Assembly: GCA_947488155.1 (NCBI GenBank)
Contig: CANKYK010000001.1
Location: 930,001 to 994,000 of the forward strand
Direction of reading: 5' to 3'
DNA length: 64,000 nucleotides
Source of the DNA: an uncultured Erythrobacter sp.
GTDB taxonomy: Bacteria; Pseudomonadota; Alphaproteobacteria; Sphingomonadales; Sphingomonadaceae
The notes under the pieces are model-generated. The model did no database searches. It was not told the origin of the DNA and was given only the letters and a program-made list of their open reading frames with translations. Below, piece after piece: positions 30,036-38,014 of this stretch. Within the stretch, counting starts at the first letter, position 1, and each line of letters starts with the position of its first letter. The position numbers were made by a program, and so were the translations under genes.

Positions 30036-31687
30036 AGCGCTCATTCCTATGGCGGCGCGCGCTGGAGTTTAAGCGCGAGCTATCTCTTATCAGCGGGCTT
30101 ACTCTATTAAGTTCCATGGCCACGCTATCCGTGCCTTGGCTGGCCGGACAATTGCTCGGCAGGCTTGCTGATGATACGCCTACCGACCTCGGCAAGATCA
30201 CAGGCCTGTTGGTGCTCGCGCTGGTCATTATGACTGCCATGAATATTGCTGCAAGCATGGTAACCGCTCAGACATCAGGGCGAATACTCGCCAGGCTGAG
30301 ACTTGATGCCTACGGCCACATCCAGAACCTTCCGATAGGTTTTCACGAACAAAGCAGAAGAGGCGATCTCCTGGCGATGATGACTTATGAAGTACGCTTA
30401 CTCAGCGACTTCCTAACCTCCACCATCGCCAATGTGCCAGCCATGCTAATGACGGCTGGCGGCGCGGTGATATTGTTGTTTCTCATCGATCCAACAATCG
30501 CTTTCATCGTTCCGATACTCGTGCCCGTATTCTTCATCGTACTCAAACTCCTTAGCCGGCGGCTCAGAGGGCTGGCCGAGCGGGTCAGAGAAACAGAGGC
30601 AAAGGTGATGTGGATTGCGGACAGCGATCTGGAGATGATCCCCGCGATCAAATCCTTTGCAACCGAAGCCCGGCACAGCAAAGCCTACGCTAGAATTGTT
30701 GATGCGGCGCGTGTCCTCAGCTTGCAGGAAGACCGCATTACAGCCTCAATTGGCCCTGTGATCGCCCTTGCCGCTGGATTGGCCACCATCGCAATTATCG
30801 TGCTTGCTACCTCTGGGGAAGCTGTCGGTGAGCGCGATCCGGCAGAAATGTTCGCCTTTCTGCTCTATGCTGCCTTGCTTACTCGTCCTGTCGGCGGCTT
30901 AGCCAATGTCTACGGCCAGTGGCAGATCGCACGTGGAACGGCCGCGCGGATGGAAAAAATCTTCGCGGTGGAGCCTGAAATCGACGGTTTTGGAAACGAC
31001 ATCACAAACGCCTCACTTTCGACCATCCGGTTCGAAAATGTGAGCTTTGGATATGATAGCCGCGAGCCGATTCTTCGCGGCATCAACTTTGTGATAGAAC
31101 CTGCGCAAGTGATTGCGCTGACCGGAGCAAATGGCGCTGGAAAGTCGACCCTTATCCGATTGCTCTTGCGCTTTTACGAGCCAGACGCGGGACGCATCTT
31201 GCACGGATCGAACAATATCGCCGATTTGCAAATACAGGCCTGGCGCAGGCAGATCGGATATGTTCCTCAGCGCGCGTTGTTGTTCAACGGGACGATAGCC
31301 GACAACATCGAGTTTGGATGCGAAGAAGCAGAACCGCAAGCAATGGAGCGTGCCGCCAGGCAGGCTCAGGCATGGGAATTCATCGCGCAGCTCCCCGATG
31401 GCCTCCACACGGAGATTGGCGACAATGGTATCCGATTGTCAGGTGGAGAGCGTCAGCGCATTGCGCTGGCCCGGGCACTGCTCAATGATCCACCCATCCT
31501 CATACTGGACGAAGCAACCAGCATGTATGACCTTGAAAGCGAAGCAGCCTTCATTGCCGAATGCGAAAGCGCGCTTAGCGGTCGCACCATCATCATCATA
31601 ACACATCGCACAGCGAGCCTTGCGCTTGCCGACCGGGTTTTCGAGGTGAGCGATCAGACCGTATGCGAGGTTGCTACTCAATCCTGA
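30032..31687 (+). CDS. ABC transporter, fused permease/ATPase (lasso peptide exporter candidate)
   Basis: 6-TM domain then LTGANGAGKSTLIRLLLRFY (Walker A), LSGGERQRIALARALLNDPPILILDEATSMYD; ATG overlaps upstream TGA. Confidence 0.9.
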   Translation: MKRSFLWRRALEFKRELSLISGLTLLSSMATLSVPWLAGQLLGRLADDTPTDLGKITGLLVLALVIMTAMNIAASMVTAQTSGRILARLRLDAYGHIQNLPIGFHEQSRRGDLLAMMTYEVRLLSDFLTSTIANVPAMLMTAGGAVILLFLIDPTIAFIVPILVPVFFIVLKLLSRRLRGLAERVRETEAKVMWIADSDLEMIPAIKSFATEARHSKAYARIVDAARVLSLQEDRITASIGPVIALAAGLATIAIIVLATSGEAVGERDPAEMFAFLLYAALLTRPVGGLANVYGQWQIARGTAARMEKIFAVEPEIDGFGNDITNASLSTIRFENVSFGYDSREPILRGINFVIEPAQVIALTGANGAGKSTLIRLLLRFYEPDAGRILHGSNNIADLQIQAWRRQIGYVPQRALLFNGTIADNIEFGCEEAEPQAMERAARQAQAWEFIAQLPDGLHTEIGDNGIRLSGGERQRIALARALLNDPPILILDEATSMYDLESEAAFIAECESALSGRTIIIITHRTASLALADRVFEVSDQTVCEVATQS

Positions 31688-31949
31688 TCAGGTTTTGCTC
31701 GCTTAACTCTATTGCCAGGCCGAGCACGTCTTGCTGGATACTCACAAGCGGCGCATCAAATTCCGCTTCAATTACCTCGCAAAGCTCGGCAATCGAATAG
31801 GGTTTCTCATCGAGCAGGCTCCAAATTCGAGTGCCAACAGCATTCAGACCAAAATAAGTCCCGCTGGCCATATCGAGCAGCACCATTTCGCCGCTCACCT
31901 CTCGCGAGACCACGTCTTCAGACGCACATATGACATCACTCAATTGCAT
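31674..31949 (-). CDS. PqqD-family RRE protein (lasso B1)
   Basis: VVSREVSGEMVLLDMASGTYFGLNAVGTRIWSLLDEKPYSIAELCEVIEAEFDAPLVSIQQDVLGLAIELSEQNLI, classic PqqD layout. Confidence 0.9.
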   Translation of the reverse strand: MQLSDVICASEDVVSREVSGEMVLLDMASGTYFGLNAVGTRIWSLLDEKPYSIAELCEVIEAEFDAPLVSIQQDVLGLAIELSEQNLIRIE

Positions 31950-31959
31950 TGTGCACCTC

Positions 31960-32808
31960 CTACCTGCTCCTCACTGCACGAACCGCTTCGATAACATGCT
32001 CAAGCTCGCGATAGTCGCGGCGATAGTCCAGCGCATAGCACGGAACGTCCTGCGACAGATCGACAAGCCTTGAGAAATGGGCCTTAAGGCGCGGCTTGTC
32101 TTCGACATCTAGAATGAATGAGTGCGGTATCAAGTGCGTCAAAGCGCTGAGTGGGCTGAGCCTGGTGATGCTTACTTTCTCTGGCTCTGCGCTGGCTAGT
32201 ACAAAGATTGCGTCCAATCCTGCAACCTCCTGAGCAAATGGCAATTGCTCAGGCACTGAAACAGCTTGTTTATCCTCGGCTTCAATCCAGTGGTCTTGCG
32301 AGCCGAGCAGAAACTCAGCACTGTCATTGAAAAGGCGCAGCGCTGTAGCCTTTGGCTGGACCCAATAATCGCTTTCTCGCCGTTCAAGCTCAACCACATC
32401 TTCTGTAAGAAATGGAGCGTCTGATTTTGCAAAGGCTCCTGCTAGTGTCGTCTTGCCGCTGCGTGATGGCCCCAAAAAGGCTGCAGCCCTACCGTCAATC
32501 ACAACCGCGCTCCCGTGAAGGCACAGCCCGCCGGAATAATTGGTGAGCAGCGGAAGTATTGCATTGTGAAACAGGTTCTGCGCCGTTTGCTCGGTGCTGC
32601 CGGGCGCAGGCCAAGCGATCACCCCTTGACCATTGCTCGTGATTTGAAAGTCGGCCTCATCCAGGAACCTCAAGTGGAAGCCATCGCCATCTCGCCGGAA
32701 TTCGGCCTTTATCTCGCCATCAGGATCAACCCAGCGATCATAGGGCTGGGGCGATAAATCTGTTTGCGCTCGCACCTCTGCGAGTTCCAGGCGGATCACA
32801 GCGTGCAA
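31960..32808 (-). CDS. HPr kinase-like protein (RiPP tailoring kinase candidate)
   Basis: LCLHGSAVVIDGRAAAFLGPSRSGKTTLAGAF (Walker A) with LTEDVVELE; adjacent PqqD. Confidence 0.8.
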   Translation of the reverse strand: MHAVIRLELAEVRAQTDLSPQPYDRWVDPDGEIKAEFRRDGDGFHLRFLDEADFQITSNGQGVIAWPAPGSTEQTAQNLFHNAILPLLTNYSGGLCLHGSAVVIDGRAAAFLGPSRSGKTTLAGAFAKSDAPFLTEDVVELERRESDYWVQPKATALRLFNDSAEFLLGSQDHWIEAEDKQAVSVPEQLPFAQEVAGLDAIFVLASAEPEKVSITRLSPLSALTHLIPHSFILDVEDKPRLKAHFSRLVDLSQDVPCYALDYRRDYRELEHVIEAVRAVRSR

Positions 32809-33923
32809 TCCTTGGCTAACACCTGCATCACAAAGTCACGAACGGCCTGATCACTTGGAAACAACTTTGGTCGGTCCCTCAAGACCTGATCCACAATCTC
32901 TTGACTCGTGCGCACCCCATCAACCTGGGCCAATACAAACGCACGCGCCGCGCCATGATCTGATAAAGCAGGCGCTTGTCCGTTTGACACCGCCAAGTCA
33001 GTGGGTTTCAGCAAGGTCCCTTGCCAGGTTGAGAGCTTCTGAACGGGCGCGTCATTGGGGGGCTGTATCGTCCAAGCCAGCATCTCTTCCGCATGGCGAA
33101 TGCGGATTGAGAATTCGACTTCATCGCCCTCTTCAACCCGGAAAGGTTCGGCTGCTGGCAAGAACGCTTGCGAGCGGCCAATGCTGGCAGGATCAAACGG
33201 CGAATTGGTCATCCGCACACCCTGACTCAATGCACAATCAAACCACCCAGCCACTCCGTCAAACACGCCGGAATGAATGATCGATAGCGAAGCGCTAAAC
33301 CTGAAAATCTCTGGGTTGTCTTCACAAAAGGATATGCGACCCAGTTGCACCGCACCACTAATCAGTTCGTCAACAGAGTAGCTGTGGTGATGCTTTGCGT
33401 GCCGATTATAGCCATCAAGCCAGCGATATTCTGACGGAATATGCTCTGCCTGCCATGCGCCGGCCTTACTCCGGCATTCCTCGCTTGAAACGCCCGCAAC
33501 CATCAAATTCATCGACTGAGGCACAATTGCGCCGCCCGGCTTTAGAAACCGCCTGCGCGCATCCTCAAGCATCGCAATGATGCCATAATCGAACCCGAAA
33601 AAGCCAACGTGGTCGCAAATCAGCAGATCGACCTTCTCTGGTAACTCAGCGTGGAAAGCTGATTGCGGAACGCAGTGATAGCGATCTTCCAAACCAGCCT
33701 TCGCCATGCTCTCGCGCGCGAGATGGATCGCATCGCTGCTATCAATGCCCCACACCTCTGAAGCGCCTGTCTCCAAGCAAAGCAGCCCTAAAACGCCGAG
33801 CCCGCAGCCAAGATCCGCTACGGTATCTCCAGGCTGAATAGCCTCTTCGATAGCTTGGCGATATATCGTCAGGCGCTCTGAGAGATTGAGATATTCAAGA
33901 TGCTCGTTCAGGATGTCGATCAT
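32796..33923 (-). CDS. PRMT-like class I SAM methyltransferase with PqqD-like C-terminal segment
   Basis: GDTVADLGCGLGVLGLLCLETGASEVWGIDSSDAIHLARE (motif I/post I), LPEKVDLLICDHVGFFGFDYG; C-terminal LKPTDLAVSNGQAPALSDHGAARAFVLAQVDGVRTSQEIVDQVLRDRPKLFPSDQAVRDFVMQVLAKDCTL resembles PqqD helices. Confidence 0.75.
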   Translation of the reverse strand: MIDILNEHLEYLNLSERLTIYRQAIEEAIQPGDTVADLGCGLGVLGLLCLETGASEVWGIDSSDAIHLARESMAKAGLEDRYHCVPQSAFHAELPEKVDLLICDHVGFFGFDYGIIAMLEDARRRFLKPGGAIVPQSMNLMVAGVSSEECRSKAGAWQAEHIPSEYRWLDGYNRHAKHHHSYSVDELISGAVQLGRISFCEDNPEIFRFSASLSIIHSGVFDGVAGWFDCALSQGVRMTNSPFDPASIGRSQAFLPAAEPFRVEEGDEVEFSIRIRHAEEMLAWTIQPPNDAPVQKLSTWQGTLLKPTDLAVSNGQAPALSDHGAARAFVLAQVDGVRTSQEIVDQVLRDRPKLFPSDQAVRDFVMQVLAKDCTL

Positions 33924-33984
33924 TTAGGCGAAGGCACCTCTTGAGCCACCGGCCTTATCCGTCCGGCGTGAAAACAGCAGGATG

Positions 33985-34113
33985 CTAGTTCATCGCCATC
34001 ATGATCATACCGTCCATCATCATGGTGGCGCTACCGCCGGTCAAATTTCGTACAGAACCGTATGCGGTCAGGCGTGGCGGTGTATATTTCGCTTTTTTTG
34101 CTTGCTGTTTCAT
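33985..34113 (-). CDS. lasso peptide precursor, predicted core GSATMMMDGMIMMAMN
   Basis: MKQQAKKAKYTPPRLTAYGSVRNLTG|GSATMMMDGMIMMAMN; leader matches Y-x2-P-x-L-x3-G-x5-T with Thr at -2; core Gly1 and Asp8. Confirmed codon by codon on the minus strand. Longer 76-aa ORF start (34215) runs into the upstream cyclase gene. Confidence 0.92.
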   Translation of the reverse strand: MKQQAKKAKYTPPRLTAYGSVRNLTGGSATMMMDGMIMMAMN

Positions 34114-34160
34114 AAGGCGACCTTGCTGGTTTGGCCGCGCGTCAGGAAACATTGCGACCA

Positions 34161-36071
34161 TCAGCGGAAATGATACAAAAAAGCCGCGCAAGCGTAAACT
34201 CCCCACACCTCCCACGAACGCTCATCTGGGATTGTGCCAGACGCATCTGGCCGCAGAAGACACTGAAACCCGGCTTCATCGCACATATTATCGAGCAGAG
34301 GATCGGCATTCTTGCGAGCGAAGTCAGCGAATTCTCGGTCCAGCTCTGGCGACGGGAAATCCGCTTTGGTAGTCCGATCTAGGATCACATCCGGCACAAT
34401 TCCTCGCAGTGCCCTACGATGGATATATTTGCTGTGACCAGCTCGCCGACGAATATGTTCCGGCGTGCTGGCCGAAAATTCGATGAAGGCCTTGCTCAAC
34501 ATTGGATTGCGCGGTTCCAAACCAGCCCTCGCATATTGCCCCTGCATCATCGTGTTTGCCATGTCCGTGCCCGGCGCGCGTACGAGATTGAGCTTGCTCC
34601 AACGCACCGGCTCGCTTGGCAGTGAGGTGACGTAGCTGTCTTCAAACTCGGCCAGTCGGTGTCTGGTCTCCTCCGTCAACCAATCGAGATATTCCTTCCG
34701 CTCCCTCGCTTTCTGCCGCTTATAGTCTCGGCCCCGATCTCGAATGATTTCCGGCAGAAGCGTCATGGTCATATGCCGCAAGGCAATGGGCAACGTTTGC
34801 CGCCATCCTTCAGCCGCCGCGTCCTGGCGCAAGGCCCGCGCAAACCCCGCAACGTCGCCAGCCTCGGTAAACTCTCGGTAGTAGTGACGGCTGCCTTGCA
34901 GCCATTCATCACCCCCGTCGCCGCCCATCAAAGCCCTGCAACCATCTGCCGCAGCTGCATTTTCCAACCCAATACTCATCGCGCCATTGGTAGGGATCGG
35001 TAGATCATATTGCGTGCGTGCCTGCTCCGTGAACCAATCGATGGGCGGCTGCGTTAGAGGCACTTCACATAATTGGGCACCAACATGCTCCGCCGCGGCT
35101 CTGGCGAACGGCAATTCATAGGCGGGGGAGCCTGACGCTCCCGCAAGAGTATACCCTGAGATTGATGGCGCGGGCAGTTCGCCTCGCTCTGCTAATTGAT
35201 ATGCCAAACAATAGAGAGCGCTAGAATCGAGACCGCCGCTTACCGTCACTCCAAGAGGCCCATGAGAACGCGAAGTTCGGCGGACACAATCTTTCAATAG
35301 ATGTCGGTAATGCTCAAAATAGTCCTCATCACGGGGATACCGAGTGGTGACTTCCGGGTCCAGCGACCAGTGCTCTTTTAAGGTCAGGCGATTTGCCGAG
35401 AAACTCAGCGAATGGGCAGGCAATAAGCGCTTGATACCCTGCCAAGGTGTTGCATCGCGCTGATGCCATTTGTCCGCCATGACGCCGGCCAAATAATCAA
35501 GATCTGGCCTTGGCTTTGGTTCAATCCGCGGAACCAGTGCCGATAGGTCAGAAGCAAACAGCAATTGCTGGCCATCAAAGTGATAAAACAAGGGCCGCAG
35601 ACCCATGTGATCGCGCGCGCAATAAACAAGCGGATTGCTCGGATCGGACCGACAATCAGTCAGAGCGAGGGCAAATTCGCCGTCTAAATGACGTGCGCAA
35701 TCCTCGCCCCATTGCTGGTACGCGCGCAGCACCAGCTCCGTGTCCGTTCGATTGCGCAGCACCACGCCAAGTCTCAGCAAGTCGGCGCGAAGCTCCTCCC
35801 AATTGATGAGGAACCCATCAAACACGAGAGCAATCCGCCGGTCTTCGCTGCAATGCGGCTGGGTTTCGTCCTGCGCTTCGCTCGTTACACGCAGTAGGCT
35901 GGCACCCAATCCCACGAGGCTCTCATTTCCCGTTGAGCGACCACGGTCGGATGCGTTCGATAGCCAAGTAGCGGCGCCATCCTGGCCGCGATCCGCGATG
36001 GCGTCCGTCATTGCCTTGAGGGTCGCAGGGTCCGCACCATCAGCACAATAGAGCCCAGCGATCCCGGTCAT
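34161..36071 (-). CDS. asparagine synthase-like lasso macrolactam synthetase (lasso C)
   Basis: MTGIAGLYCADGADPATLKAMTDAIADRGQDG and LGVTVSGGLDSSALYCLAYQL (SGGLDSS). Residue 2 is Thr, not the Cys nucleophile of glutamine-dependent enzymes. Confidence 0.92.
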   Translation of the reverse strand: MTGIAGLYCADGADPATLKAMTDAIADRGQDGAATWLSNASDRGRSTGNESLVGLGASLLRVTSEAQDETQPHCSEDRRIALVFDGFLINWEELRADLLRLGVVLRNRTDTELVLRAYQQWGEDCARHLDGEFALALTDCRSDPSNPLVYCARDHMGLRPLFYHFDGQQLLFASDLSALVPRIEPKPRPDLDYLAGVMADKWHQRDATPWQGIKRLLPAHSLSFSANRLTLKEHWSLDPEVTTRYPRDEDYFEHYRHLLKDCVRRTSRSHGPLGVTVSGGLDSSALYCLAYQLAERGELPAPSISGYTLAGASGSPAYELPFARAAAEHVGAQLCEVPLTQPPIDWFTEQARTQYDLPIPTNGAMSIGLENAAAADGCRALMGGDGGDEWLQGSRHYYREFTEAGDVAGFARALRQDAAAEGWRQTLPIALRHMTMTLLPEIIRDRGRDYKRQKARERKEYLDWLTEETRHRLAEFEDSYVTSLPSEPVRWSKLNLVRAPGTDMANTMMQGQYARAGLEPRNPMLSKAFIEFSASTPEHIRRRAGHSKYIHRRALRGIVPDVILDRTTKADFPSPELDREFADFARKNADPLLDNMCDEAGFQCLLRPDASGTIPDERSWEVWGVYACAAFLYHFR

Positions 36072-36114
36072 TCGGCTTCAATGACTTTGCATGATTTCAA
36101 GTGACGCAGTTCAA

Positions 36115-37038
36115 TCACCAAATCTGCCTATTTTCAGATTCTGCCGCAAAGACATCGCACAATGGTTGCAATATGCTGAGCTCGAAATGCTCAGCCCAGA
36201 GGTGCGGCCTCACCAGCTTTTCACAGCCAGCGGGATAAAAGTGGAAGAACAAGAGATTGCAATACCCTCCGCGCGTGATCGGATCACGGTAATGCCACTG
36301 GGACGAGCCATTGAAGAGCAACGCCTGGTTCGGCTCTAGCTCATGCGATGTCCAATCCATCCCGGCGTCATCCTTGAGGTCTTCCTCATTCCAAGCCTGC
36401 ATCGCATCAGCATCAGGCAATTCCACTTGCTTGCTGAAGTGTATCGGCCAGCTGCCGCTTTGCTCGATACAATAATCGAGCGTGTACATCGACATCGGCT
36501 CATCCAGATGCGGTGCACACTGGCCAGAACCCCCGTATAGGCTCAGGAAGTTGTATCCCGTCACCAATTCGCGCTCTGCAAGCTCGCTCACCAAAGGCAG
36601 TAGGCCCTGCTGCAATTGCAGAAAGAATGGATGATCGTGGACTACATCACGTCCGAATTTCTCGACCTCGTGGCGTTCGAGCTGCGCGGCGGGAAGGCTT
36701 TGGACCACCGAGCCGATCTCATGCCGAACAGCGTCATCAAACAGCGCATCGATAGTGCAAATCTCGAACTTATCGGCTGGGCGCAGCGGCGCGAATCCAG
36801 CGACAAATCGCTCCAAATACTCGGGAGCCACCTCTCCTATATACAACTTTGCTGCCTCGAACCGGCGCAAGAAATGCGCGTCGTACCACGGCACTTCGCC
36901 GAGCTTTGCGACCGACGCGATGGCCGCCAAATGGAGATCGAGATAGTCACGATCGCCCAACCTGTCCTTGATCGCCTCACTCAGCATTTGGCTCACATAG
37001 CACACCGCGAGGCATAGGCGATAAGGCGGATAAACCAC
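36115..37038 (-). CDS. 2OG-Fe(II) oxygenase-like protein
   Basis: LYGGSGQCAPHLDEPMSMYTLDYCI (HxD) ... NQALLFNGSSQWHYRDPITRGGYCNLLFFHFYP (distal His). Start may be at 36987 (MLSEAIKDRLG...). Confidence 0.65.
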   Translation of the reverse strand: MVYPPYRLCLAVCYVSQMLSEAIKDRLGDRDYLDLHLAAIASVAKLGEVPWYDAHFLRRFEAAKLYIGEVAPEYLERFVAGFAPLRPADKFEICTIDALFDDAVRHEIGSVVQSLPAAQLERHEVEKFGRDVVHDHPFFLQLQQGLLPLVSELAERELVTGYNFLSLYGGSGQCAPHLDEPMSMYTLDYCIEQSGSWPIHFSKQVELPDADAMQAWNEEDLKDDAGMDWTSHELEPNQALLFNGSSQWHYRDPITRGGYCNLLFFHFYPAGCEKLVRPHLWAEHFELSILQPLCDVFAAESENRQIW

Positions 37039-37059
37039 GCTGCGTCATGCGCCCTCAGA

Positions 37060-37587
37060 TTGTCGCAAGCGGCCAAGTCTGGCATCTATTGCAAAGTGAC
37101 AACGAGAGTTTCCTCCGTGCCCACAGAGGGCCAGAAACCCAAACTGAGGGATGCTCTTTGGATTGGGCACTACAGCGTGCGCGGTATGGTGGAGCTTGTT
37201 CAGGCTCGGCTGGCATTCGCGAAACTGGATATGCGCGCACTTGATCAGCGCAATGGAAAGGCGGCCTTGGCCCGTCAAGAGCAGCCTCAGCCTAGCTCAA
37301 AACGAGCGGAGACCATCGCCCGCATCGGCTATATTCTGCCTCGTTTGTCCGCTCGTTTGCCGTGGCGCAGTGATTGCTTGATACAAGCGATCGCTGGGCA
37401 GAACTGGCTAAGCCAATTAGGCATCCCAAGTGTGATTGAGCTTGGAGTTAAACGAGAAGAGGCCAATGGCTTAAACTCGCATGCTTGGTTGCTGTGCGGA
37501 GGCCAGATCGTGCTGGGCAGCAGCAAAGAGCTTTACAATCCGATCTTTCCGCACAATTCAAAGCCAATCACCCCACATAACAAGTAA
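37060..37587 (+). CDS. lasso peptide leader peptidase B2 (transglutaminase-like)
   Basis: RLPWRSDCLIQAIAGQNWLSQLGIPSVIELGVKREEANGLNSHAWLLCGGQIVLGSS: Cys and HAW motif of B2 family. N-terminal start uncertain. Confidence 0.88.
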   Translation: MSQAAKSGIYCKVTTRVSSVPTEGQKPKLRDALWIGHYSVRGMVELVQARLAFAKLDMRALDQRNGKAALARQEQPQPSSKRAETIARIGYILPRLSARLPWRSDCLIQAIAGQNWLSQLGIPSVIELGVKREEANGLNSHAWLLCGGQIVLGSSKELYNPIFPHNSKPITPHNK

Positions 37588-37679
37588 TCGGCATGTCTGA
37601 TCCTCTCAGTGGTCCAGCTCGATTTGTAAATTGCTCCCAACCTAGTAGTATTACATAGATCAGAAGGCGGGAGCGGACG

Positions 37680-37991
37680 ATGGTGCCAACATTACGAGCT
37701 CAAATAGCGTTTTTTGCCGCAGCACTTGGGCTGTTTTTCGCGCCAATCTCTGCGCATGCCAACACGCGAGCAGGCGACTATTCTGTCTGCTGCGCAGCTT
37801 CAACCGATAGGGCCTCGTCTAACGCTATCAGTGATCGAGACTGGTTTGCCGAGGATGCAGATCGCGGTGCACTATGGCTGGCGCTTTTGGGCGGTGTGGG
37901 AATAATCATCGGAATCCTGATCATCCAAGAAGATGATGATCCTGCGCAGCGCGGTGATGGAGGCCTCAATCAATCTCCAGGGGCCAATTGA
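37680..37991 (+). CDS. small secreted/membrane hypothetical protein
   Basis: Signal peptide, one C-terminal TM, acidic tail. Confidence 0.55.
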   Translation: MVPTLRAQIAFFAAALGLFFAPISAHANTRAGDYSVCCAASTDRASSNAISDRDWFAEDADRGALWLALLGGVGIIIGILIIQEDDDPAQRGDGGLNQSPGAN

Positions 37992-38014
37992 AGCAGGCCT
38001 TTTGATCGCTTTCT

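Noticed and set aside
33985-34215. 76-aa form of the lasso precursor given in the ORF track
   Set aside because: Start lies inside the upstream cyclase gene; internal ATG at 34113 gives a normal 26-aa leader.
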